The notes beneath the pieces were generated by a model, which saw nothing but the letters and a program-made list of their open reading frames with translations, was not told where the DNA came from and did no database searches. Positions 1-8,156 of a stretch of DNA of 36,927 nt are shown in pieces. Made by a program: the position numbers and the translations under genes. Each line of letters opens with the position of its first letter. The first letter of the stretch is position 1. Source of the stretch: Pseudonocardia asaccharolytica DSM 44247 = NBRC 16224 (GTDB taxonomy: Bacteria > Actinomycetota > Actinomycetes > Mycobacteriales > Pseudonocardiaceae); the NCBI RefSeq assembly GCF_000423625.1, contig NZ_AUII01000034.1:1-36927 (forward strand), read 5' to 3'.

Positions 1-454
1 CCTTGAGCCGGGCCCGCCGGCGGGAGCCGCGGCGGGCCCGGGCCAGGGTGCGGCGAAGCTTCACCCAGCCCACCTTGGGCACCCACACCCGCGCCCAGCG
101 GCGGCCCAGCTGCTCCACCCGGCCGGCGGCCGGCCCGACGATGCGGAAGCCCTCACGGCGGCCCTTGCGCCGCCAGGTCGGGCGGCCGTGGGTGTCGTTC
201 TGCCAGTTCCGCACCGCCTGGGCGAAGTCCCGCAGCGCCTGCTGCTGCACGGTCTGCGACCCCTCGCCCAACCAGCCGACCGCGGCGCGCGCCTCGGTGA
301 GCTGCCGGGCCTGCTCGACATACCCCGGTACCCGCTGCCCACGGACCCGATAGCCCAGCTGTTCGACCGCGAGGTTCCACACGAACCGGGCGTGCCCGCA
401 GTGCCCGAGCAGGCCGGCCTCCTGCTCCGGGGTGGGGTACCTCCGGAACCGCAC
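1..454 (-). CDS. tnpB: IS200/IS605-family TnpB (OrfB) transposase-associated nuclease, N-terminal part
   Basis: This gene runs leftward off the window, so only the first ~151 residues are visible. Translation from a GTG at 454 gives VRFRRYPTPEQEAGLLGHCG, then an 'ARFVWN' segment and 'RGRPTWRRKGRREGFRI'-like basic stretches. That is the typical N-terminal helix-turn-helix and WED-like start of TnpB proteins. TnpB is an RNA-guided nuclease carried by IS200/IS605 and IS607 elements; its guide RNA would be encoded downstream, outside the window. No TnpA is visible. The start is uncertain: GTG at 454 has only a weak AGGAC upstream, but it gives the family-typical N-terminus. It diverges from the nitrile hydratase gene 95 bp away, so the element end must lie in or near 455-549. 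Identity is confident; completeness cannot be judged. Confidence 0.8.
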   Translation of the reverse strand, partial: MRFRRYPTPEQEAGLLGHCGHARFVWNLAVEQLGYRVRGQRVPGYVEQARQLTEARAAVGWLGEGSQTVQQQALRDFAQAVRNWQNDTHGRPTWRRKGRREGFRIVGPAAGRVEQLGRRWARVWVPKVGWVKLRRTLARARRGSRRRARLK

Positions 455-549
455 GCCCGCACCGTCCCATGTCCTACCGACAGTTTCGCGAAGGGAGGGA
501 GCGCCGGTCCTCCGTCCGCTGAAGTGGGCGGTCTCCTGGCGCAACTCTG

Positions 550-1152
550 ATGACCACCCCGTCGACACGCCTGCCCGCCGCGCTGCGCACCGAGGCACTC
601 GAACAACTGCTCACCGAGCGGGGTCTGGTCGACCCCACGGTGATGGACAAATTCATCACCACCTATGAGACCCAGGTCGGCCCGCTCAACGGAGCCAAGG
701 TCGTCGCCAGGGCCTGGACCGACCCCGCCTACAAGCAGCGGCTGCTCGCCGAGGGCACCACCGCCATCAAGGAGTTCGGGTTCTCCGGGCCCCAGGGCGA
801 GCACATCGTCGTCGTGGAGAACACCGCGAAGACCCACAACGTCGTCGTGTGCTCGCTGTGCTCGTGCTATCCGTGGCCGGTGCTGGGCCTGCCCCCGTCC
901 TGGTACAAGGACCCGGCCTACCGGGCCCGGGTGGTTCGCGAACCGCGCACCATCCTCGCCGAGATGGGCCTGCCTCTCGACGACGACGTCGAGATCATCG
1001 TTCGCGACTCCAGCAGCGAGGTCCGCTGGATGGTTCTGCCCGAACGCCCGGCGGGCACCGAACACCTCACCGAGGAACAGCTCGTCCCCCTGATCACCCG
1101 CGACGCCATGGTCGGCGTCGCCAAGGTCAGCGCACCGGAAGCGGCGAAGTGA
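550..1152 (+). CDS. nthA: Nitrile hydratase alpha subunit
   Basis: This 200-residue protein is the metal-binding subunit of nitrile hydratase, which hydrates nitriles to amides in the cytoplasm. The active-site claw is visible as V-C-S-L-C-S-C at residues 100-106 (Cys101, Cys104, Ser105, Cys106), followed by [14 protein letters not shown] and RARVVREPR, both family signatures. Ser in C-S-L-C is classically the iron type, whereas Tyr right after the motif is more usual in cobalt enzymes, so the metal is ambiguous. The ATG at 550 has no clear Shine-Dalgarno sequence and overlaps the stop of an unrelated upstream reading frame (TGATG). The beta-subunit gene normally paired with it is absent on both sides in this window, and a TnpB gene sits immediately upstream. 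Thiocyanate hydrolase gamma subunit is a less likely alternative. Confidence 0.9.
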   Translation: MTTPSTRLPAALRTEALEQLLTERGLVDPTVMDKFITTYETQVGPLNGAKVVARAWTDPAYKQRLLAEGTTAIKEFGFSGPQGEHIVVVENTAKTHNVVVCSLCSCYPWPVLGLPPSWYKDPAYRARVVREPRTILAEMGLPLDDDVEIIVRDSSSEVRWMVLPERPAGTEHLTEEQLVPLITRDAMVGVAKVSAPEAAK

Positions 1153-1481
1153 CCGCCCCGCTCCCGATCGACGGCCCCGCCGCTCCTCCGCGCGCCAACG
1201 GCGAGCTGCTCTTCGCCGAACCGTGGCAGAGCCGCGCCTTCGGCATGGTCGTCACGCTGCACGGCTCCGGGGCGTTCGCCTGGCCCCAGTTCCAGGCCGC
1301 GCTGATCGATCGCATTCGCATCTGGGAGACCAGCCACCCCGAGGGCGAATGCTGGGACTACTACCAGCATTGGCTCGGCGCGCTCGAGGACGTCCTCGCC
1401 GCGGACGGCACCGTCTTCGCCGACGAGATCGAACTGCGCGCCCGCGAGCTCGCCAACCGCCCCGCAGGGCACGACCACTGA
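1149..1481 (+). CDS. Nitrile hydratase accessory/activator protein
   Basis: This 110-residue protein starts at a GTG overlapping the nthA stop (GTGA), so it is translationally coupled. The segment [20 protein letters not shown] and the later tryptophan-rich 'CWDYYQHWL' region match the accessory proteins (P14K/NhlE-like, related to the N-terminal domain of the nitrile hydratase beta subunit). These proteins help metal loading and maturation of the alpha subunit. It is short and carries only that domain, so it cannot substitute for the full beta subunit, which contributes substrate-pocket residues. Its presence directly after alpha is the usual beta-alpha-activator order with beta missing. Confidence 0.82.
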   Translation: MTAPLPIDGPAAPPRANGELLFAEPWQSRAFGMVVTLHGSGAFAWPQFQAALIDRIRIWETSHPEGECWDYYQHWLGALEDVLAADGTVFADEIELRARELANRPAGHDH

Positions 1482-1486
1482 CCGGC

Positions 1487-1515
1487 GGCGTACCGGGGCC
1501 CGGCCCCGGTACGCC
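1487..1515. terminator. Intrinsic hairpin between convergent genes
   Basis: A perfect 14-bp inverted repeat (arms 1487-1500 and 1502-1515, GGCGTACCGGGGCC) lies between the accessory gene stop at 1481 and the glycosyltransferase stop at 1520. The real loop would be a few bases wider. There is no T-run, as is common in high-GC actinomycetes. Its position suggests a bidirectional terminator. Confidence 0.7.
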
Positions 1516-1519
1516 CGGA

Positions 1520-2677
1520 TCAGACCCGCGTCCCGGTCCGCAGCCACGCGTAGAGCTCCTGGTGGCGGGCGGCGCTGGCCTCCCACGTATAGCGCGGCAG
1601 CACCGCGTGCCCGCCGGCCACCAGCCGCTCCCGCAGGTCCGGGTCGGCGATCAGCCGCCGCATCGCGGCGGCGAGCGCGGAATCGTCCCCGACGCGGGGC
1701 AGCAGCGCGCTCTCGCCGTCGACGAGATACTCGCCGAACACCGGCAGGTCCGAGGCGATCACCGGCAGCCCGGTGCTCATCGCCTCCAGCACGACGAGGC
1801 CCCAGCCCTCCTTCACCGACGGGAAGCACAGCGCGTCCGCGGTGTGGTACCAGCCGGCCAGCTCGGCCTCGTCCACGGTGCCCAGCAGCACGACGTCCTC
1901 GCCGAGCACGAGGCCGAGCCCGGGCAGCGACGCGAGGGCGGCGTCCCGGTAGGCGGTGTAGTCCTGGAACGAGTGTCCGCCGACGATCGCGAGCGTCGCG
2001 ACGGGGCCCAGCTCGCGGCGCAACCGCGCCAGCGCCCGAAACGCGTGCACCGTGCCCTTGCGCGGCTCCACCCCGCCCACGCCGAGGAACAGGAACCGGC
2101 CCGCCGGGACGCGGGCGCGCAGCGCCGCCCGGTACCCCGGCGACGGCGGCGGGAACCGATCCGGGTCGACCCCGTTGGGCACGACCGCGGCGTCGCGGCC
2201 GTACTCGTTGCGCAGGATCGCCCGCCACTGCTCGCTGACCACGAACACGTGGTCCGGTTCGGCGATCGCGGCGCGCTGGCAGTCGATCAGGGCCTGGGTG
2301 GTGAAGTCGTCGACGTGGTGGACGGTGCGCACCACGGACACCGGCGCGCCGGCGTCGCGCACCCGGGCGGCGGCCCGCGCGGCGATGCAGTCCTGCGCGT
2401 GCAGCACGTCGAACCGGGCGGCCGGCCCGCCCAGCCCGGCCTCCAGGGCGTCGATGGCGGCGAAGACTCGCTCCTGCAGCGTCGTCCCGGCCTTCGACGG
2501 CCCGGCCAGCACGGTGTGTGGGACCTGCGTCGGCCGGAGCAACCCGGCGTCCGGGTCGCCGAGCGCGATGAGGTGGACGTCGACACCCTTGCGGTGCAAT
2601 GCCTCGGCGAGGCCAAGCGTGTGCACGAACCCGCCGCGCGGCCGGGTCGAATGCGTGACCAGCGCCAGGGCCCTCAC
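1520..2677 (-). CDS. MSMEG_0565-type GT4 glycosyltransferase
   Basis: This 385-residue GT-B fold glycosyltransferase begins MRALALVTHSTRPRGGFVHT. That N-terminus is characteristic of the family named after Mycobacterium MSMEG_0565, which travels with nitrogen-starvation/Nit1C-like gene sets. The GT4 donor-site E-x7-E motif is visible at Glu290 and Glu298 in EGWGLVVLE, and the acceptor side shows HAQDCIAA near residue 95 and PNGVD near 167. The GTG start at 2677 overlaps the stop of the upstream FdrA-like gene (GTGA), so the two are coupled. The sugar donor and acceptor are not known from sequence. It ends just before a hairpin shared with the convergent nitrile hydratase genes. Confidence 0.82.
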   Translation of the reverse strand: MRALALVTHSTRPRGGFVHTLGLAEALHRKGVDVHLIALGDPDAGLLRPTQVPHTVLAGPSKAGTTLQERVFAAIDALEAGLGGPAARFDVLHAQDCIAARAAARVRDAGAPVSVVRTVHHVDDFTTQALIDCQRAAIAEPDHVFVVSEQWRAILRNEYGRDAAVVPNGVDPDRFPPPSPGYRAALRARVPAGRFLFLGVGGVEPRKGTVHAFRALARLRRELGPVATLAIVGGHSFQDYTAYRDAALASLPGLGLVLGEDVVLLGTVDEAELAGWYHTADALCFPSVKEGWGLVVLEAMSTGLPVIASDLPVFGEYLVDGESALLPRVGDDSALAAAMRRLIADPDLRERLVAGGHAVLPRYTWEASAARHQELYAWLRTGTRV

Positions 2678-4224
2678 AGCGCCGGCCCCGCGATCGCCGG
2701 ATCCCGCCGGGCGAGCGCCGCGGCGGCCAGGGACGCCCGCGCCGCGGTCTCCGTGACCAGGCAACCGACCTCCTCGAAGGCCCTGCGCTGGCGGGCGAAG
2801 CCCTGCGGGTCCTGATCGGTGCCCAGCACGTACACGACGATCCGCGGGCCGCCGGCCGCCCTGATCTCGGCGCAGACCGGGGCGAGCTCGGCCGCCGGAT
2901 CCGGATGCGCGCCGTGGCCGAGCACCACGTCGAGGATGATCGCCGCCACCGCCGGGTCCGTGCTCTGCTCCCGCAGCAGCTCGATCCGCGCCTGGGGATC
3001 GATCATCGGGTGCGGACGGCCCTTGGTGTACTCCTCCTCCCCCAGGTCGAGGCAGGTGTGCGCATCGCCGGGAGCGGGCAGGCCGAGTTCCTTGTTCAGC
3101 GGGGTGTTGGAGTACACCGGCCCGAGCACATCGGCCAGGACCACCAGCGACTCGTAACACAGGGTCCCGCCGGAGAACAGGCCGCGGACGAGCCGCCGCT
3201 CGGCCGGAAGGTCGGCACATGCGCGAACCCGCTCGGCGAGCCCCGCGGCCGGGTCCGGTGCCGCACCGCCCATCGCCCGCACCGCGGCGAGCGCCCCGGC
3301 CTCCAACGTGCGCGTCGCCACCACGCCGGACGCGGTGAAATCGGTGACGTCCGCGGGGATCCCGATCAGCGCGGCGACGAGCGGCTTGCCCGCCGCGGCC
3401 GCGACCACCTCGTGCGCCACCTCGACGGCCGGTGGCTTGGACACCAGGAGGATGACGTCGGTGTCGTCGTCGGCGACCAGTGCGCGCACCGCGCTGAGCG
3501 CCATCCGGCCGCCCACCTCGCCGGACAGATCGCGCCCGCCCAGCCCGATGATGTGCGACACCCCGAAGCCCCAGCGGTCCACCAGGGTCGCGGCCTCCTG
3601 CGCGCCGGTGCCCGCGGCCGCGACCACCGCCACCCGGCCGGGCGTGACGACATTCGCAAAGCCCAGGGCCGTTCCGCCGAGCATGGCGGTGCCGGCGCCC
3701 GGCCCCATGACGAGCCTGCCGAGCCCGGCGGCCCGGTCCTTGAGCTCGATCTCGGCGTCCACCGGTACGTTGTCGCTGAACAACAGCACGTCCAGACCGG
3801 CCGACAGCGCCTTGTGCGCTTCCAGCGCGGCGTAGTCGCCCGGGACCGAGACGATCGCCACGTTGCTGCCCGGCTGGCGCGCGAGCGCCTCGGCCAGGCT
3901 GCGGGCGGGCTGCTCCGCTCGGAGGCCACCGTTGTCACGGGCGGCGAACATCGCCGTCTCACCGGCCGCCCGCGCTTCCCCGACGACCTCATCCGACCTC
4001 GCCCGCACCGCGATGAACAGATCGTTCGCACCGGCCTCCGCCAGCTCGCCGAGATCGAAACCCTCCGCCGCAAGGGTGTCGCGGTTCCCGGGAGTGGCCA
4101 TCGCGGCCGCCGCCCAGTCCACGCCCTCGACCTGACGCAACGCGCGGGTGCCCGAGAGCTGCACGACCGAGTCGACGTAGGTGTCCGGATACAGCGTGAC
4201 ATGGTGGATCAGCGCAGGGGTCAC
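2674..4224 (-). CDS. FdrA-like protein (acyl-CoA synthetase fold)
   Basis: This 516-residue protein resembles FdrA, a relative of succinyl-CoA synthetase alpha/beta subunits. MGPGAGTAMLGGTALGFANV near residues 173-192 and the glycine-rich 'TGAQEAATLVDRWG...GLGGRDLS' near 206-234 are the nucleotide/CoA-fold hallmarks. A C-terminal CoA-ligase-like domain follows (GLFSGGTLCYES, then 'LDVVLGHGAHPDP'). In enterobacteria, FdrA works with YlbE/YlbF/YbcF in oxamate carbamoyl transfer during purine breakdown; none of those partners is visible here. I chose GTG at 4224 because GAGGAG lies 7 bases upstream; an ATG at 4239 has no such site. It is coupled to the glycosyltransferase downstream. Substrate unknown. 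Confidence 0.72.
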   Translation of the reverse strand: MTPALIHHVTLYPDTYVDSVVQLSGTRALRQVEGVDWAAAAMATPGNRDTLAAEGFDLGELAEAGANDLFIAVRARSDEVVGEARAAGETAMFAARDNGGLRAEQPARSLAEALARQPGSNVAIVSVPGDYAALEAHKALSAGLDVLLFSDNVPVDAEIELKDRAAGLGRLVMGPGAGTAMLGGTALGFANVVTPGRVAVVAAAGTGAQEAATLVDRWGFGVSHIIGLGGRDLSGEVGGRMALSAVRALVADDDTDVILLVSKPPAVEVAHEVVAAAAGKPLVAALIGIPADVTDFTASGVVATRTLEAGALAAVRAMGGAAPDPAAGLAERVRACADLPAERRLVRGLFSGGTLCYESLVVLADVLGPVYSNTPLNKELGLPAPGDAHTCLDLGEEEYTKGRPHPMIDPQARIELLREQSTDPAVAAIILDVVLGHGAHPDPAAELAPVCAEIRAAGGPRIVVYVLGTDQDPQGFARQRRAFEEVGCLVTETAARASLAAAALARRDPAIAGPAL

Positions 4225-4395
4225 GTGATGGCTCCTCATATGAAGATCGACAGCAACGATTCGAGGTCGTCGGCGTAGCGCTGCACCTCGTCGACGGCTG
4301 CGGAGGACGACTTACTCCATCATCCGACATGTTCACATACTATAGTTTACGACACCTTCGTCGTCACCTCCGCCGGTCCCGTACAGTCCCGGGGC
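4225..4395. promoter_or_regulatory. Divergent promoter region between FdrA-like gene and SARP regulator
   Basis: This 171-bp spacer contains the most AT-rich patch of the neighbourhood (about 4328-4352), with the near-palindrome ATACTATAGTTT centred near 4340. It is a reasonable place for the two divergent -10 regions (TATAGT on the + strand, TATAGTATG on the - strand). No confident -35 boxes or transcription starts can be assigned. Confidence 0.45.
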
Positions 4396-7300
4396 GTGAG
4401 TCAGGGCCACCTGCGATTGCGCCTGCTCGGCCCGTTCACGGTCGAGGGCGATCTCTCGGCGCCCGTGCCGGTGGGGAAGGCGCGACGGGCCCTCGCGGTG
4501 CTCGCGGAACGCGCCGGGGAGTTCGTCTCACTCGCCGCCCTCATCGACGCGCTCTGGGAGAACGACCCACCCGAACGCGCCGACCGCAACGTCGCCGCCC
4601 TGATCAGCAGGCTGCGCCGCGCCCTGGGCCGGGAGCGCATCGAGGGCGGCGTCACCGGATACCGCCTGGTCCTCGACGAGCTGAGCGTCGATCTCGGCGA
4701 GGCCATCGAGCATGTCGCGACCGCCGAGCGCGAGCTCGGGCTCGGTCGCTTCGCGCTCGCCGCCACCAGCGCGGAGCACGCCGCGAGACTGCTCGGCTCC
4801 GACGTCGCGCTCGCCGGGGAACGCGACGATCGGTGGATCCAGGACATCCGGCTGCGGGCGGCGCGGTGGCTGCGCCGGGCCCGCATCTGCTGGAGCACGG
4901 CCGCCCTCGAGCTGGCGGAGTCCGACGTGGCCGTCGAGGTCGCCGGTGCCGCGCTGCGCGCCGATCCGCTCGACGAACAGGCCTGCCGGATCGTCATGTC
5001 CGGTCACCAGCGGGCGGGGCGGGCCGCCGCCGCGCTGTTGGCCTACCGCCAACTGCAGCTCGCCATGTCCGAGCAGCTCGGCAGCGACCCGTCGCCGACC
5101 ACCCAGGCGGCCTACCTGTCCGTGCTTCGCTCGGAGGACCCGAGCCACCGGACGAGGCCGACCGCGGCGAGCCCGCGGCCGGAACCGGAGTCGCTGACCG
5201 GGCGCGCCGAGGAGTACCGGCGGCTGCACGAGCTCTGGGCGAACGCGGCCTCCGGCTCGGCTGTGCTCGCGCTCGTGACCGGAGAGGCGGGCATCGGCAA
5301 GACCGCGCTGGTCCATGCGTTCGCCGCCGAGCCGGAGCGCACCGGGGCCCTGGTGGCCTCCGTGGCCTGTTTCGAGGCCGAGCGGTCGCTGTACCTGCAA
5401 CCGCTGGCCCAGGCGGTACGCTCGGTCATCCAGCGGGTTCGGCCGGCCGAGGTCCGCGAGCTGGTCGGCTTCCGCCTCGGCACCCTCGCCCAGCTGGTCC
5501 CCGAGCTCGCCGACATCGCCGGCCCCGTGACCTACGAGCGCGCCGGGCCCGCGCTTGAGCACAGCCGGACCCTCGACGCCCTCGCCGGGTTCTTCGTTCG
5601 GCTGAGCGCTCGCCAACCCGTGCTGCTGACCGTCGACGACGCCCAGCACGCCGGCCCCTCCACGGTCGAGGCCCTGCACTACCTGGCCAGCCACTGGGCG
5701 AGCAGCCGGATCATGGTGATCGTCGCCGAACGAACCTCGGACCACGAACCGCTGACCGCCGCGCTGCGCGATCTCGCGGCGACGTCGATCGACCTCGGCC
5801 CCCTGTCCGCCACCGACGTCGCCGCCATGGTCGGCCGGGCCCGGGTGCCCTACGACCCGGCACAGCTCTACTCCTGGACCGGCGGCTCCCCGCTGTTCGT
5901 CACCGAGCTGCTGCGCCATCCGGCACCCGCCACCGGCATGGTGATTCCGGTATCGCTGCACGAGGCCGTCGCGGAACGTCTCGCACACTCCGGCGAGGAC
6001 ACGGCCGCCTTCCTCACCCAGGGAGCGATCCTCGGCGCGGCGTTCTCCCTCGACGCCGTCGCCGAGCTGAGCGGGATCGATGTCGAGGAATGCGCCCGCC
6101 GCGCGGGCCGAGCGATGCGGGCCGGGTTCCTGCTCGCCCACGGCGACAGCTTCCGGTTCCCCAACGACATCGTCCGGCAGGTCGCCTACGAGGCCACCCC
6201 GGAACCGGTTCGGATCAGCCGCCACCGGCGCGCGGCCCGGCTGCTCGAAGCGCATCCCGAGGCCGCCGCCCGCCACCTGGCCGCGGCCGGCGACTGGTCC
6301 GCCGCGGCGCGCGCGTTCGCCGCGGCGGCGGATACCGCGCGCCTGGCCTTCGCCAACGCCGAGGCCGTCGACCTGCTGACCCAGGCGATCGCCGCCGCCC
6401 GGACCGCGGGCGACAGCGCGCAGACCGGGAATCTGCTGCTGCTGCGCGGCCGAAGCAGCAGCGAGCTGGGCCGGCACGAGGACGCCAGGGCCGACCACGA
6501 GGAGGCGCTCGCGCTGGCCCGCGACGTGAACGACTCCGAGCTCGAGGCGCACGCGCTCGAGCAGCTCGGCTGGACGGCGCTGTACGCGCGCGACGCGCTG
6601 CAGGCGGTCGATTTCGCCAAGCAGGCGACCGTGCTGGCGGAGTCCGCGGCGGCGGCACCGGGCGCGTTGCCCAGCGCGATGCTGCTGCTGGGCCGGGTCC
6701 GGCACTGGGACGGCGAGTACGCCCGCGCCGAGACCGCCTACGCCCGCGTTCTTGCCGCCGAACCCGGCGAAACGACCGCCGCGCTCGCGCTGGCCTACCG
6801 CGGCGCCCTGCTGCAGCACCTGGACCGGTTCGCCGAGGCGCGATCCGTGCTGGCCCGCGCCGCGGTGCTGTGCCGGCGCACCGGCGAGTTCCGCCCGCTG
6901 CTGCAGACGCTGTTCTTCACCGCGCTGGCCCGCGGCGACTCGGGCGATTTCGCCGGTGCGCTGCGCGCGCTGGACAACGCGCGGCGGCTGATCGACGCCG
7001 AGAAGGTCAGCTTCTACCGGGCCGGTATCGAGACCACGACCTCGTGGATCTGGCAGGAGCTCGGGCAGGTCGAGCGCGCCCGGGACCACGCCGAGCAGGC
7101 CCTCGAGCTGGCCCGCCACGGCGGCGGCGCGCTGGAGCTGGAGCAGGAGCTGCACGCCGCGCTCGCCGTCGCCGACTGCGATCTGCTGCTGGGCCGAGAG
7201 GAGGCAGCCACGGCGGCCGTCGAGTCCGCGGTTCCGCTGCTGGAGCAACCACTGCCGTTCCGGCCACGCGCGGTGCTGCGGCTGCTGGAGATGCAGTCGC

Positions 7301-7575
7301 GGTGGGACCGCGACCAGGCCGAGGCGCTGCTCGTCGAGGCCCGCCGGTACTCCTCGCGCAAGTACGAGGCGCTGGCCCTGCGTGCCCTGGGGCGCGTCGA
7401 GGAGGCCGGACGGCTCGCGACGGCGACCGGCTCCGACCTGATCGTCGGCCAGCTCGGGGCGCCGGCCGAGCGGCGGGCCGCCATCGAGCGGATCGCCGCG
7501 GCGCTGCCCGCCGAGCTGCGGTCGACCTTCGTGGCCATCGGACGGCTGAACCGCCCGACCCCACCTACCCGCTGA
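4396..7575 (+). CDS. Large SARP-type transcriptional regulator with ATPase and TPR domains
   Basis: This 1059-residue regulator has an N-terminal OmpR-like winged-helix DNA-binding domain (about 5-95, LLGPFTVEGD...VSLAALIDALW), then a bacterial transcriptional activation domain (BTAD, about 100-245). An AAA/NACHT-like ATPase follows, with Walker A GEAGIGKTA at 296-304 and a Walker B-like LLTVDDAQ near 410. A long alpha-helical TPR-like C-terminus runs from about 620 to the end. This is the AfsR/large-SARP architecture, typically a pathway-specific activator that binds direct repeats near promoters and uses the ATPase/TPR part as a signal sensor. The GTG start at 4396 gives a family-typical N-terminus. 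It is divergent from the FdrA-like operon and convergent with the acetyltransferase gene 4 bp away. It is the only obvious regulator in the window, so control of the nitrile/CoM genes is plausible but unproven. Confidence 0.85.
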   Translation: MSQGHLRLRLLGPFTVEGDLSAPVPVGKARRALAVLAERAGEFVSLAALIDALWENDPPERADRNVAALISRLRRALGRERIEGGVTGYRLVLDELSVDLGEAIEHVATAERELGLGRFALAATSAEHAARLLGSDVALAGERDDRWIQDIRLRAARWLRRARICWSTAALELAESDVAVEVAGAALRADPLDEQACRIVMSGHQRAGRAAAALLAYRQLQLAMSEQLGSDPSPTTQAAYLSVLRSEDPSHRTRPTAASPRPEPESLTGRAEEYRRLHELWANAASGSAVLALVTGEAGIGKTALVHAFAAEPERTGALVASVACFEAERSLYLQPLAQAVRSVIQRVRPAEVRELVGFRLGTLAQLVPELADIAGPVTYERAGPALEHSRTLDALAGFFVRLSARQPVLLTVDDAQHAGPSTVEALHYLASHWASSRIMVIVAERTSDHEPLTAALRDLAATSIDLGPLSATDVAAMVGRARVPYDPAQLYSWTGGSPLFVTELLRHPAPATGMVIPVSLHEAVAERLAHSGEDTAAFLTQGAILGAAFSLDAVAELSGIDVEECARRAGRAMRAGFLLAHGDSFRFPNDIVRQVAYEATPEPVRISRHRRAARLLEAHPEAAARHLAAAGDWSAAARAFAAAADTARLAFANAEAVDLLTQAIAAARTAGDSAQTGNLLLLRGRSSSELGRHEDARADHEEALALARDVNDSELEAHALEQLGWTALYARDALQAVDFAKQATVLAESAAAAPGALPSAMLLLGRVRHWDGEYARAETAYARVLAAEPGETTAALALAYRGALLQHLDRFAEARSVLARAAVLCRRTGEFRPLLQTLFFTALARGDSGDFAGALRALDNARRLIDAEKVSFYRAGIETTTSWIWQELGQVERARDHAEQALELARHGGGALELEQELHAALAVADCDLLLGREEAATAAVESAVPLLEQPLPFRPRAVLRLLEMQSRWDRDQAEALLVEARRYSSRKYEALALRALGRVEEAGRLATATGSDLIVGQLGAPAERRAAIERIAAALPAELRSTFVAIGRLNRPTPPTR

Positions 7576-7579
7576 GCGG

Positions 7580-8074
7580 TCACGAGGCCGCGACCACCAG
7601 GTCGATGTCCATCGGCAGATGCGGAATGCCGACATAGAGCTCCGGCGCACCGCGCTGCACCCAGCCCAGCCGCCGGAAGAAGGTCCGGTTGGCCGGTTGC
7701 ACGTGCGCGATCATCCGGCTGCCACCGAGCCGCGCCGCGGTCGCGACGGCGAACCGGACCAGCGGGCGGCCAAGCCCGCTGCTGCGGAACTCGGGCAGCA
7801 CGGCGAGCCGGTCACCCTGCCATTCGCCGGCGGGATTCGACGGGTCGAGCGGGAAAAGCCGGACGACCCCGCCAGGGAGGCCGTCGACGAATCCGACGAC
7901 GTGCAGCGTCGTCGCGTGGTCGTCCCGGCTGTCGTGATCGGATTCCGCGAACACGCCCTGTTCCAGAACGAAAACCGACCGCCGGATCGCGTGATGGGTG
8001 GCCAGATCGGCCGCGCCATCGGCCAGGCGACAGACCACGCCTTTCTGCGTGCTCGTACGGACTTGTGTGCTCAC
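7580..8074 (-). CDS. GNAT N-acetyltransferase, MSMEG_0567/Sll0786 (NitE-like) type
   Basis: This 164-residue GNAT-fold protein has the acetyl-CoA loop RSSGLG at about 97-102. The N-terminal 'RRSVFVLEQGVF', 'VVRLFPLDP...WQGDRLAV' and 'HVQPANRTFFRRLGW' segments match the acetyltransferase family of Nit1C/nitrogen-starvation clusters (MSMEG_0567, Sll0786). Its acceptor is unknown. I chose GTG at 8074 (MSTQVRTSTQ...); the open frame extends upstream to 8188 but runs through a terminator hairpin. The hairpin at 8111-8142 separates it from the Sll0783-like gene, so it probably has its own promoter. It converges with the SARP gene. Confidence 0.8.
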   Translation of the reverse strand: MSTQVRTSTQKGVVCRLADGAADLATHHAIRRSVFVLEQGVFAESDHDSRDDHATTLHVVGFVDGLPGGVVRLFPLDPSNPAGEWQGDRLAVLPEFRSSGLGRPLVRFAVATAARLGGSRMIAHVQPANRTFFRRLGWVQRGAPELYVGIPHLPMDIDLVVAAS

Positions 8075-8110
8075 GACACCCCGATCCCGAATGAGAGTTC
8101 CTGACCCCGC

Positions 8111-8142
8111 GCACCGGGGCCGACGAGCGCCGGCCCCGGTGC
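8111..8142 (-). terminator. Intrinsic hairpin downstream of the Sll0783-like gene
   Basis: A perfect 12-bp stem (8111-8122 with 8131-8142, GCACCGGGGCCG) has an 8-base loop. It lies 14 bp past the stop of the leftward Sll0783-like gene and before the acetyltransferase start. No T-run follows. Confidence 0.7.
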
Positions 8143-8156
8143 GGGAGCTCGGCCGG

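Noticed and set aside
455..549. Remnant of the nitrile hydratase beta-subunit C-terminus
   Set aside because: None of the three frames upstream of nthA gives the recognisable beta-subunit ending.
4528..7650. A 1040-codon open frame opposite the SARP regulator gene
   Set aside because: It mirrors third-position GC bias of the real gene, shows no domain and no start site, and overlaps the clear SARP/ATPase/TPR protein throughout.
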